The notes under the pieces were generated by a model. That model saw only the letters and a list, made by a program, of their open reading frames with translations. It ran no database searches and was not told the origin of the DNA. Below, in pieces: positions 26,498 through 40,500 of a stretch of DNA of 64,000 nucleotides (within the stretch, counting starts at the first letter, position 1; each line of letters starts with the position of its first letter). The position numbers and the translations under genes are program-made. This DNA is from Sipunculus nudus (taxonomy: Eukaryota > Annelida > Sipuncula > Golfingiida > Sipunculidae), in NCBI GenBank assembly GCA_026874595.1, contig CM049317.1, positions 12,690,882 to 12,754,881 on the forward strand. Direction: 5' to 3'.

Positions 26498-29400
26498 GAC
26501 TTTCAACAGGTAGAAAAAACGAAAAGTCCGCCACTCAGGGCAAATTTTGGAGCGTCACACGGGATTGATCTGTGTCAATTTTGAAGGATTTTGTAAAATG
26601 ATTAAGATTATGGAAGGGTTAGTTGTCAGTACAATGATTTACAATGAACAGGTTTTTGAGGTAGTCAGTAGTAGTATGTGACTGCTGCAAGAGCAAACTT
26701 TGACCCTCTCAGTCCAAAATCCAGAAATTTCGTCTGTTTGGATGCCTGGATCTCCAGGACTGTGAGTGAGTTAGGTTTCGAGCGTCCCAGTATCTTACAT
26801 ACCGTGTTCCTGAAAGCCCTGTTTATATTTATAACAAATACACAAGTCAAGATCAGTGGCCAGATTCTAAAAATATTTGCATGATGGACACTATGACTTG
26901 TGTAAATGAGAACATTATATCGCAGTGCTCAAAATTATCATTTAACATTTTATTTTGGCGGGGTTTAGGTGAGGAGCTCTGAAAGTCAACTACTGCTCGT
27001 ACCTATGACCGCTGGGAGCGTTCTGGTAAACACCTGGTATTCATAGATGATAATCTGACGGCGCGGCAGAGTGCTGGTGAACCAGACACCCTGAAACTGT
27101 CGGCTGATCCCTTTTTTCCAGCGATCTGAAAAAAAAAATTGTTAATATAACGTGATGACAGAGGGGCTCTAATTCAAATAAGCGGTAAAACTGTATTTCG
27201 TCCATCGCAAACGATTTATTTAAAGAAGAAACCAATTAACTGCATTGCTATTCTATATGGTCTCACACTTTCAGCAGATAAGTTTTTATGACTTTTTCAT
27301 GATATTTTGAAAACTTACCCCAAACATCATAACGGCATTAACATTCATAACTTTTAAAAAATGTTTTGTAAAAGTACGGAATATTTGACGTTGTATGGAT
27401 TGAGTAAAACGCGCCCCCCCCCCCCCCCCCCCCCACCAACTGTCCCCTTATTTTTCCACCCAGTATCCTGTCGACTGAGTAGCACTTATTTTTAAGACTG
27501 TTGCGTTTCTGTCTGCGTGTGTCTTTGTGTGTTTGTTCACAATATAACTTGCACATTCATGCTTGGAATCACAAAAAAAAGTTCAAGGCATTACGGGAAT
27601 GGACCAATGAAGAATCGATTAGTTTGATGTGGATCATGCCCATGATCCGGATACATCAACAAGAAATATTCACGGCGGAGGCTTGCATACATTAGAATGC
27701 TGATTTCTAGTTAAAGATGTGTTAGTCGACATATTGCGACATATTGCACTAGTTTGTTCCAAGGCAGGGTGCCCATTAGAATTGGGCAATATTTCTTGAA
27801 CTGGCAGATTAATTCCAAATGGAATGAAGGAATGAGACACAGGTCTAATCATAAAATTAAAACCATACCTTCAAATTATTCAAGCAATGCAATAAAATCA
27901 ATCTATAATTAAACGGTTTATATTTTACGGCATTTCAACATTGGTTAAGAAGGTCACGTTCACCGGTCACATACTCAGAAACAACTACGCTTTAAAGCTC
28001 GTAATTGGTTGTTTAGTGTCATATATATTCTATATAATAACTTTCAAAGTGGGGCTGCCATTCCATGACAGACGCCTTTTCACTTGGCCATCAGTTTCAG
28101 AAGAACCAGATTGTTGGAAAATATAATTTTTGTTTTGTTATTTAGTTCAACACATATTAGGCCCTTGGTCCTTTATCAGCTTTAGTGTCATATTGTGTGA
28201 TTATATTTAAGTTTTAAAAAATAATTCATAAATTTCAATGGGCAACTCTAAGTGAAACATACTGTAATAAGCGTCACAGGACACCAGAGCTCGAACAGTA
28301 ATGTTAAGAACATCATGTTTGTGTCTTTGTCCATCATTTAAAGGTACACAATCATTTACAAACAAATGTGTTTTATTTGGCTGAATAAAAAAATTTTCTA
28401 GCAAAACCGTCCGACACATGGACTTACCGTTTCCATTTTGTACATTTTTTGGTGTCTGTGTGTGAGTATACACAGTCAATTTGTGTCTATTTACCATTAC
28501 AACACACACTCCGCTACCACAGGTCCAATTTTGAGCATGTCTGTTGCCACAAGAAGAAAATGGAAGAGGAAACAAATGACCTATGGGTCATGACGCTCAG
28601 CCGACTGACATGTTGACGACATGTCCTTGCACAGGCAACTAATTAAGATAATGTAGGTGGCATCATCGTTCTTGCATATTAGCTTAAGTTCATCAAGAGC
28701 CATTAGTACACCGAATTTGATGACAATCCAACCAGCCTTTCCTGAGGAATGTGGCAATTTTGTGTATTTTGCATTATTTCTTGGGTGCTCAGACATACCC
28801 AAAAAGTCTGAGAATATTGGCCTCAGTGGCCCAGTTTCAGGTGTCTGGGGAAAATGTTTGAGGAAAACTCAGGATGTCAGGTTAAAAGATTCTGGGACCA
28901 ATGGTTATGATTTGTGCCCTACTTTGGTTTCAAATTTTCAATTATTCTGGAGGGTGCTTATAAAGGCCCATAGGTCAAAGAACATGGGTAACAGAGACCT
29001 AATTTCCTTTTTACAAGGAGACTTTTCATGGACCTCCCAGGATTTTAAGTTAGAAGATTATAGGTCTAATGGTTATGATTTGTGCCCTGCTTTTGCATCA
29101 AATATTCAATTATTTTGGGCTCAGAGAATATGGGTAACAGAGACCTAATTTCGGGTTTCCAAGGATATTTTTCACGGTCCGACCTGGATGTCAAGTTAGA
29201 AGGTCTAGTGGTTATGATTTGTGCCCTGTTAATGGATGACTGCATCTTTAAAGGTCTCATAAATAGAGAAAAATTGCTTAAGATTCTAAAAAAATAGGTG
29301 GCGCCACCAGTCTGTAGGAACTGCTGAAACACTCAATGATGAATATGCATACAAAGAATCATGATTATCAATGCATTATTTGTTCAAATACTGCAGCTTT

Positions 29401-32400
29401 CGTATGAAATTTTTAATTTTTCTGGGGGTACTTCTGAGCCCCATAGCTCAAAGGATATAGGGAGACCTTATTTCCCCCTATAACAGAGACCTTATTTCAG
29501 GTTACCATGGAGATTTTGTATGGACCTCCCGGCATGTGAAGTTAGAAGTTTCCAGGTCCAATGGTTACGATTTGTGCCCTGTTAACAGACGACCACATCT
29601 TTGAAGGTCTCCAAAATAAAGAAAAAAATTTGAAAAAGTCCAAGTGGTGCCACCAGTCTGCAGGATCTGATGAAACACTCCATGATATGCATGCAAAGAA
29701 TCATGACGATCATTGCACTATTTGTTCAGATACTAGAGCTTTTGTATCAAATTTTTAGTTATTCTATGGAGATACTTCTGAGCCCCCTAGCTCAGACAAT
29801 ATAGGTGGCAGAGACCTAATATCAGGTTTCCAAGGAGACTTTTTATGGGCCTCCCTGCATGTCAAGATACAAGGTCCAGTCTTTACGATTTGTGCCCTGT
29901 TAACAGATGACTACATCTTTAAAAGTCTCAAAAACAGAGAAAAAAACAAGTGGGCCATGGGCAATGACGCTCAGCTAATTTTGACTGGGTGTTCATTTTT
30001 TTATTATTGTTATATATTGTCTGTGAGAATAGACTGTGGCTCATGTTACTGTGTTGAAAAATGGACAGAAAATACAAATTTCAGAATTCATAGGAGACCT
30101 GACCATGACCCCCTTGGATTTTACAACAGAGGGTTCCAAGGAAAATGGATACAATTTGTACCCTGTCTGGGTGCTCAAAATCATGTTTCTGGTCCATAGC
30201 TAGCAGAATATAGGTCACCATGATCCAATTCAGGTTTCCAAGGAGAACTGTCAGGGACTTCCATGAATGTCATGTTAGAAGAGTCTAGGGCTAATGGATA
30301 CAATTTGTGCCCTGTCTGACTGCTCAAATTCATACTTCTTGCTAGTAGTTTGCAGAATATAGGTCATCATTACCTATTTTCGGGTTTCCAAGGAGATTTG
30401 CCTAGAACCTCCCAGGATGTTGCATAAGAAGATTCCAGGCCTTATGGATACGATTTGTGCCCCGTCTGACTGTCTGGGTACTTATATGACATCTTTTCCT
30501 ATAGGTCCCAAAATATAGGTCACCATAACCTAATTTCAGGTTTCCAAGGAGATCTGCCTAGAACTTCCCAGGATATTGTTTTAGATGATTCTAGGCCTAA
30601 CAGATACGATTTGTTACCATCTGACATTCAGGGTGTTCAAACGACATCTTTATCCTATAGGTCGCACAATATAGGTCACAGTGACCTAGTTTCAGGTTTC
30701 CAAGGACATATTTCTAGGAAATCCCTACATGTCACGTTTGAGAATTCTAGGCCTAATGGATACAACTTGTGCCCTGTGTGACTGTCTGGGTGCTCAAATC
30801 ATGTTTTCTGCCAGTAGGTCATAAAATATAGGTCACCATGACCTAATTTCGGTTTTCCAAGGAGATTTGCCGATCATAGAGACCGGCGTACAACGCCATC
30901 CTAGGTAACTCCTGGCTTACGGACAGACTGGTTCCAACTCCAATATACACGGTCATACCGGTTTTCCTGGACGCTCTCGCGGTCCTGCTGGATTATCCTT
31001 GCAGAGTTATTGTAAAATAACTTTCTTTAGTCATTTCTCGTTTTATCAAGTTTTAAAATATTGAAGAATGAGTCGTTGCACAAAAGTTACTTAAGTTAAA
31101 TAAAATTGAATGATGGATGTATAGCTAACACAATATACTGAATACGTTTTATATTCCACTGTACGTGGCATTGATTTATCATTAATATCCATTTATATAA
31201 TCATTTATGTCACACGAAGTGTACAGCCAACCTTTGGCAACTTCCCCGAGCAAAGGAAATGTTTAATTTTCTCATTATATATGCATATTGGAGTTGGAAC
31301 CAGTCTGTCGGGCGTACATAAGATGGCGTTGTACGCCCGTCTCTATGATTGGTAGAGAACAATAATAGAGCGGGGTAACCAGTATAAGCCCCATAGCTCA
31401 AAGAATATGGGTAACAGAGACCTAATTTCAGGTTTCCAAGGAGACTTTTTATGAGCCTTCTTGAATGTAAAGATTCTAGGTCCAGTCGTTATGATTTATG
31501 CCTGTTAACAGATGACAGCATCTTTTAAGGAAAAAATACAGGTGGCGCCACAAGTTTGCAAAAACTGATGAAACACCCCTTGATCAATATCCATGCAATG
31601 ATTCATGGTGATCAATGCACTAGTTGTTCAGATAATTGAGCTTTTGTATCAAATTTCACATTATTCTGGGGGATACTTCCGAGCCCCATAGCTCGAAGAA
31701 TATGGATAAAAGTGACCTAATTTCAGGTTTCCAAGGAGACTTTTCATGGACCTTCCTGCATATCAAGAAAGAAGATTCTAGATCCATTCTTTATGATTTA
31801 TGCCTTATTAACAGATGACAGCATCTTTTAAGATCTCAAAAATAGAGAAAAAATCATACAAAATCGAAAAAATACAGGTAGCGCCACCAGTCTGCAGAAA
31901 CTGATGAAACACTCCATGATAAATATCCATACAAAGATTCATCGTGATCAATGCATTAGTTGTTCAGATACTTCAGTTTTTGTATCAAATTTTCCATTAT
32001 TCTGGGGGGGGGGGGGGGGGGGACTTCGGGGCCCCATAGCTTGAAGAATATGGGTAACAGAGACCTAATTTGAGAATTTTCTTGGACCTCCCTGCATGTC
32101 AATTTAGAAGATTCCAGGTCCAGCGGTTACGATTTGTGCCTGGTTAACGGACGGACGGACAGTCGAACAGCTAGGCAGACAGACAGACGGACGGACAACG
32201 GACAAAGGGTGATCGCTATAGCTCAGATGACTTACAGTCAGCTGAGCTTAAAACAGAAGAAACACCGGATGGAAGATTGAAAAATATTGATTTGTGAAGT
32301 TGCGCCGTATGATCACGAGGCTTCATGTGCTATATGTTTATATTTGTGCCACTGATCGCGCCGGATTAAAGTTTTTTTCAAGTTCAACTCCTCTAAAGGG

Positions 32401-35400
32401 GTAAGCAAACAGTTTGAGCATGCAGTATTAGCAAAAACTAAGCTATTTTAAGGACGAAACATTATATTTTATGTATATTTAACATACCTGGTATGTGATT
32501 AGGTCTCCTTAAACAAAAGCGTTTGGTCAAGTAGGGATGGAGACAGTACAATAATGTCAGAGCAATAATTATAAAAAATTAATATATATTATTTTAATAA
32601 AAAAAAATGTACCGGTATGAGAACATTCTGTCTTACCATCGTCGAAGTCTAAGATTTTGTACACACTGTATAGGTAGGGGACCTCGGCATTCCGGGCAAA
32701 GTTGTTGAGCTGCCTGTCTTCGAATGGCCATTTTGTTTGACAGTTCTCCTCGGACCCAAACAGCCCGTAATCGTTCATGCAGGTGCAGTTCTTCCTGAAA
32801 ACAGTTAGTTGTAACAATGCTGTGTCAGGACATAGAGTAAAATATCCAATACATTATTTGTCAGATAGTAAACATGACATCAGATGTGAAACATAACTTG
32901 CGCCCATTCATAAACAAAACAACACAAAGATGAGAGACAATTAATGTACAATGTTAAGTTTATAAATGTTCATATTGTTAATATGTTTAAAAACATGCGG
33001 AAAGTTTTTGAAGATCTCCGACCTGAAAAACCTAACTAAATATTATAAACAAAATACAGTGAGAATAAAAACAGATCGATAAACGAACCTTCAGCCACGA
33101 TTTAAACGTATCCTTACCCCCCCCCCCCCCCCCCGAAGTGATGGTAATTTGACAAGATATCTGAAGACCAATTTAACTAAGAATGCGCATTGCTTAAGTC
33201 AAATTTTACCGAAACGCCTCCTAAGTCGGCTAACGTAAGCCCGCGAGATAAGTCAGTTTCACTAAACGCGATTTAGCCAAGTCTTTGGTTTACGGACACC
33301 TTTCAGGGAAACGGTACGATGCGTAACGTCATTGTCGCCTGTGACGTACCGTACCACGCTCGACAGATGGCCGTATGGTCACATGCAACGAGTGCAAGTG
33401 ATATAATGTGCTATGAACCCATAAAACACAGAGTTAAGCCTCCTCGGTGTAGGCTTAGCATTTCAGCCCGCCAGGTGACTTAAGTGACTAACGTTATTTT
33501 TAATGAAACTGACTTAAAGCTCGACAAAAGTGACTTAAGTCAAAAACGCAGAATAACAGGCTTAAGTCGGTTTAATGAAACTGGGCCCTGGCAGGTAGTG
33601 GCTTTGTATGATACGGTAGCTATGACGTCAGAAACTATAAACCAACAAATACATCATGTGGGTTGTTGTTCGTTTTGTACAGTCAAGTCCAGCAATACCA
33701 CGATGTCCAGACCGTTTTTTAAACTATTCTTTCAAAAGTTCCAAGGAATAACACAGGGTTCATTAAAATTCCATGTCACTATCTTCCGCGCAATGTTTGC
33801 ATCCTCATATCGGACTTTTTTAATTCATTTTTTTTCATCAATAGGTGACGTTAAAAAGCCATATGCATTCTTAGTGAAACAGGGCTCAGTTTCACTAAGA
33901 ATGCGTATGGCTTAAGTCAAATTTTACCGAAACGCCTCCCAAGTCGGCTAACGTAAGCCCGCGAGATAAGTCAGTTTCACTAAACGCGATTTAGCCAAGT
34001 CTTTGGTTTACGGACACCTTTCAGGGAAATGGCACGTGGGGTGACGTCATTGTCGCCTGTGACGTACCGTACCACGCTCGACAGATGGCCGTATGGTCAC
34101 ATGCAACGAGTGCAAGTGATATAATGTGCTAAGAACCCATAAAACGTTAAGCCTCCTCGGTGCAGGCTTAGCATTTCAGCCCGCCAGGTGACTTAAGTGA
34201 CTAACGTTATTTTAATGAAACTGACTAAAGGCTCGACAAAAATGTCTTAAGTCAAAAACGCAGAATAACAGGCTTAAGTCGGTTTAATGAAACTGGGCCC
34301 TGGGCCCAGGGATCATTCAACACAAGTGTACGCAGTGGATAACGGAAGGCATCAACGTTTTCCCCTACGAAACAAAATATATAATAATGTTAGTCATTAC
34401 GGGCATAATCTTATATTATTTCAAATGCCGGTACAGGTTGTAATATTTTCCACTGTGCATGAAACTATGTACAACTGTAAGACGTGAATAGCACACAGGG
34501 TCTACAATGTTGTCTAAAAACTTCAAACGCAGCCATAGACATTAAAAGTGTACCATCGAGGAATGTACTGTCCAGGAGTGCCGGGAAGATGCCATCTACG
34601 GTATTTCAGCATAAATAACGCACAAGAGTCGCAAAGTAAATACGTTCTCCATGATATATCACTACTTTACACAAAATCGGTGGAATATCTGTTTATCTAC
34701 TTCAGGCCAAAGAATATTCTTAAAATAATTATTGCAAAAAAAAAATTGGGAACAAGGGTTTTGGGATGGACTTTGTATAGGCCCACTGTAACATATATCA
34801 TAGATATCTTCTAATTACACAGGTGGAATGTACTATTAATTAAGATTAACAGCCAAATTAAAGTACTTGTTAATATTCAAAAGGGTTTGTTCCTAGCCAT
34901 AGCTAAAATGGGCATAAATCAGGGGTTTTGTTTTATGGATACAATGTTTTATGAATTACGATACATACGTCAACATCTGCACCTGAATGAACCGCGGGGT
35001 TAATGCAGGGGTGAACCGGTATATGCACTCCTGAAAACACGAGCGCGTATTTGTATTGTAGGCCTCTTCTGTAATCTTATATTTTTTGTATATATAATTT
35101 GGTTTCGTGTATTTAGTCTTATATGTTTCAAAATTCAACACTAAACAATAAAATTGAAAAAAAAAATGTCTACACCAATAGGCCCTATGACATAACCGAA
35201 TTTCGAAAGCCACTTGGCATCTCATTATCCGAAATTAGGCCATAACCATTGCGAAATTATCAAGGGCAGATCCAGGATTTAGGAAAAGGAGGTGTCGAAC
35301 CCAGGAGGACTAATGATAAAACTTTGAAAAGGTCCTCAGGGTTTAAGGGTTTGAAACCCTTTAAAAAGTTTGCGGCGGCTAAAAAAAAGGGGGGGGGGGG

Positions 35401-37105
35401 GATGGCACTTGATCCGCTTCTCATTATGATTTTGTTCAGTCTGGTGTAAGGTGAGATCGATAATCAGTTTTTTTTAATTATTTTTATAGGCTGAGAGTAT
35501 ACGCCCTGTGTGTAAAGCGAGGCCTTCATTTTTTTCTTTCGATCAAACAGTCGTTTCCGTTGATTATAAAATATGCTTTATAGTACTTATTTTTTTCTCA
35601 TGTTTCTATCACTATCATTCTCCACAGTTATGTATAATTCTCGAACAAACAGTCGCAGTAATTTAATACTTAAACAGATTAATAGCACAGCAGTAAAATC
35701 TCATACAAGACACTGAGTGGACACGTGCTTTGTTTGTCAGGTAAAATGACGTTATTCTGACGTCAAATCTCTGCTGGTGCTGCCGCGTGGAGTCATGGCA
35801 TGGGTCATACTCCTAGGGTTAATTTCTTTTACTTCAATTTGCTACCTTTGCTGTAATAAACTTTTTTGCTTACCGGGGTAACTTTTATTATGCTTAATCC
35901 AAGGGGCAAATGAAATCGTTACAGTTCACCTTTAACGTTTTGGTCCCTTGGCAGGTCGAAATGACTTAACTAATTGCTGCCCAAATGTAAGCTGCTATAC
36001 CCACGTCTGGATCATTCAAGCACAAGAGAATAAGTGAAAGGAACGCTACCATGACTGGCTGGTCTGTCTACTTCACTATAGGGGTAGCCTATTGATGGGT
36101 CAGTTTACTTATAGATGAGAGGGGTGGTAGGTAGGTCGGATATCTAACATATTTAAGTATGACAACATATGATTCTATATATATTAATTTCATACCTAGC
36201 AGATCCCGCCGCGTACAGAAACCCTCTTTTGGAGCAGAAGAGTGTACAGGATTCCGCGTTTGGGTAAGGAACGCCTCCCGTCACGTGTCGCTCCGGATCA
36301 TACCGGTCTACCCAGCATCCATCTACCTGGTCACTGTGACGTAATGGTCCACGCACACCTAAAAAATTCGCTGGAAAACAGCAGTTTTTTGCTTTTTATT
36401 TAGTATTTATATAAAATACCTGACTTTGGAACGAAGGTTTGGAAGGGGTAAATAAAAAAAAAAAAATGCTCACTGTATGCGGGGGTACAGTTCTAAAGCG
36501 TAGCCTGGTCTTGCAGGGGGGTTCTCAATTTGGCTTGTGTCACGACTCAGTAGGAAGGCCCTGAGTCGTGTTTGTCACGGCTATGCTTTGTATAGCAAAG
36601 TTCTCTGGGTTCGATCGCCAGGTGAACACAGAGCAATGAGTACATCAGGCCAATGAGGGCGTTGTATCGAATTATGCATCAAACTCTAAATTATAAACAT
36701 TCGACATCCACTCTCGCTGTTTGACCAAAAAGACTGCATCATATTACTACATAAATTACATTTATTAATAAATTACATTTATTACATAAATAATATTTAG
36801 TAATCTCCTTGGTTTGACTAAACCGGGAAACCAGCTTGCGTTGTTATTATTCTTGACTCAGCCTCGTGAGGAGCATATAATTACCTGGAGGAGGGTCAAA
36901 CTTAGCCAAAAAGATAAGGATGGTTATGATTACCATTATCTCCACATATTTGCCTACAGTGCTTGTAGATATATTAAAGAATTGCAAAATGATTTGCTAC
37001 AGTATTTCAAACTTACGTGTAAGTGCAAACTCGTATACCTTCCGATCACGACTCGTGTTTGTATGAGTACAGTCAAGCGGATTATCAGGCTCATACCCTG
37101 AAAGT

Positions 37106-37195
<90 letters not shown>

Positions 37196-37526
37196 TTGTG
37201 TGAATATTCAAACGGTCTCTTATATAACATTTATACCATGATGAATATGGTACCTCAGCCTTTGACACATACCTGTAAATTTCGGATTATTTCCAAAGTT
37301 AGATGTAAAACGGAATATAACGTACATAACGGTGACCTCCACAATGCCAAACAGCCGATCTACAGGGATATAAGGTGAACCTAACACTTCGCTAAGATGT
37401 CGCGTTCTTTTTGCACCGTAGGCATCATCCAGATGACAATATGGGTGTGACAGTAGTATGAGATGGATGTGTCATGTACTAAGTACTAGTATATTAGTTT
37501 ATCTGCAGGGCCACTGTTTAACAAGG

Positions 37527-37569
<43 letters not shown>

Positions 37570-40500
37570 CGAGCCAGACAGACAGACAGACAGACAGACA
37601 GGGAGAGACAGTGAAAGCAGATGGGCGTATAAAACCTAAAGGACACAGACATTACGTACAGAATTCAAAATTTAAAAAAGTACATATATTATTTAACATT
37701 GAATTCAATATACATTTTATTTTTGCAGGTACAATAAATGTTCAATTATCTTACATTGGTGTATAAGCTGAACCTTCACCGTGGTAGGCCGGAGTATCGT
37801 CAGCGTCATACACTGTGAGAATCTGGGGGAAGAAGAGAAAATATATACCTCAGCTGGTTCATGTGTTCAATGCAGGATGCGTCGGTAGGCCACAATAAAA
37901 AAAATAGTTTTACGGCTTCGCTGACCATATTTTTCGTGGATCAATTCCCTTTTTTCCAAAGAAGACAATGTCCTCGCTAATGTTGTTAATTTGTGCTTAG
38001 GCACATATTCAGTAAATTAATCCTATAGAGCAAAAAACAAAAAACAAAAACAAAAAAAAAACCCATTTTATTTTTCAGTTAAGGCTTATGCACTTATAAA
38101 ATAACTCATCGCTCTCATTCTCCTATAGTCAAATAGAATTCTAGTTACACATGTACTCTGACTTTGTTACACACTGTCCCGATATGATTCCCAATGTTTA
38201 TCTATCAAGAAAGGTACCCGCATAACTATACGTGTAAGATCCACACAGATACAGAGTAAACTGATAAAAACACGTGACCAATTGGCCATGACGCTCAGCT
38301 AATTTTGACTGGGTGCTCATGTTTTTTTATTAATGTTATATATTGTCTGTAAGAATAGCCTATGGCTTAAGTTACAGTGTTGAAAATTGGACAGAAAATG
38401 AAACTTTAAGGATTCATAGGAGACCTGCCCAGGACCCCCTTGGATTTCACAATAGAGGGTTCCAAGGAAAATAGATACAATTTGTACCCTGTCTGTCTGG
38501 GTGTTCAAAATCATGTTTCTGGTCCATAGCTAGCAGAATATAGGTCACCATGATCAAATTTCAGGTTTCCAAGGAGAATTGCCAAAGATATCCCTGAATG
38601 TCATGTTAGAAGAGTCTAGGGCTAATGGATACAATTTGTGCCTTGTCTGTCTGGGGGCGCCAAACCATTTTTCAGCCCGTGGGTGACACAATAAAAGTCA
38701 CCATGACCTAATTTCAGGTTTCCAAGGACACTTGACTAGGACCTCCCTGAATTTTATGTTAACAGATTCTAGGCCTAATGGATACGATTTGTCACCATCT
38801 GACATTCAGGGTGTTCATACGACATACGACATACGTTCATATCTTTTTCCTATAGGTCACAGTTACCTAATTTCAGGTTTCTAAGGACATTTGCCTAGGG
38901 CCTCCCCTTATGTCATGTTGGAGGATTGTATGCGTAATGGATAGTTTTTTGTGCCCCAACTGAATGCTGGGTGCTCACAATCACGTTTTCGGCCCATAGG
39001 TTACAAAATATAGATCACCATGACCTAATTTCAGGACTCGAAGGAGATTTGCCTAGGACCTCCCAAAATGTCAGGTAAGATGTTACTAAGCCTGATGGAT
39101 ACAATTTGTGCCCCGTCTGACTGTCTGGGCGCTCGAAATCATGTTTTCGGCCAATAGGTCACAAAATATAGGTCACCATGACCTTATTTTAGGTTTCCAA
39201 GGAGACTTGCCTAGAAACTCCCAGGATATTGTGTTAGAAGCTTCTAGGTCTCACAGATACGAATTCTCCCCATCTGGCATTCAGGGTGCTCATATGACAT
39301 CTTTTCTCTATAGGTCGCAGTATATATGGGCCAGGGTGACCTAGTTTAAGGTTTCCTAGGACATTTGCCTATGATCTCCCAAAATGTCAGGTTAGAGGTT
39401 TCTAGCCCTAATGGATACAAATTGTGCCCTGTCTGACTGTCTGGGTGGCCAAATTATGTTTTCGGCCGGTAGGTCACAAAATATAGGTCACCATGACCTA
39501 ATCTCGGGTTTCAAAGGAAATTAGCCCAGGCCCTCCCGGGATGTACAGTTAGAAGTTTCTAGGTCTAACGGTTAAGATTTGTCCCCTGTTAAAGGACGGA
39601 CAACCGAACGAACGCCGGACAAAGGGTGATCGCTTTAACTAGTTTACCCCAAACTACTTACTACTTACCTCCAGCTAAACTTAAATTTCAGCCGAATTTT
39701 TAAATCAGTAAAACAGCGTCTATCGTAGGCTGTCGGTGTCGTTCTCCACACTGAGCCTGGGAACGAAGACAGAGATGAAAAATCTAAGTTATTAATGGTC
39801 TGTAGGAGCGTCAATACAGGCTGGTGGTGGGAGTATATAGCCCCTCGCGTATTGTTAAGGGGGATGATAAATATAAACATAGTTCTTTCAATCACATAGA
39901 TTAATATACTTTAAATCAATATTCCTTGAAGAGAAATAGACCAATTTAAATGTGGAAGAGATACCGGAATTATACCTAATGCAGGTATATTTATTTCACG
40001 GTTATTATCAGGAAAAATATTGGAATACCGCAATGGTAGTTCTTTTTGGAAGTTTCACAGTAGTAAATGTTAAACCCTATTTGATATTTGCTTCAGCAAT
40101 TCATTTTTAAAGACATGCTTAAAACTAAATGCATGCATCCGCCAAGTGATCAAAGAAAGGCTGCCATAGAAAGCCATCAACTAGGCAATAATTGGGAAAA
40201 GGCCTTATTACGTACGTCCTTGAGAATTAGGTCAAGGTCAAACATAAATATATGGAGAAAATCTAATACCTAGGAATTTAACTGTGCCCTGATTTCAGCT
40301 CTTGAAAAGCAGCCATACGGGAGACCGGGAGCAAACAGAAATTACGTAAGACAGAAAACACCGTGTTTAAATCGATGGTTTTGCACTCGGGGTAGGTCAA
40401 TCCGCAAAAGCTTTCCCACATATCAATTTAAATATATATAAACCCATCAAGAGCTACAAGCCTTCAAGTCCCACGAGGAGCCTTAATTACACTTTCAGTA

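Noticed and set aside
28657-29148. 163-codon plus-strand open frame
   Set aside because: It follows the tandem units of the composite repeat; the same words occur in other frames at 31.7 and 39.2 kb.
33484-33915. 143-codon plus-strand open frame
   Set aside because: It spans the joint between two transposon copies and is not conserved in the second copy.
36954-37268. Frames rich in Tyr-Ile repeats on both strands
   Set aside because: Translated AT microsatellite; the same applies to 9.9, 18.2, 26.5 and 43.4 kb.
37741-37822. Alternative reading of exon 7 as a final coding exon ending in a stop
   Set aside because: That frame needs phase 0 entry, which exon 6 cannot supply, while the phase 2 to 1 reading joins both neighbours in frame.
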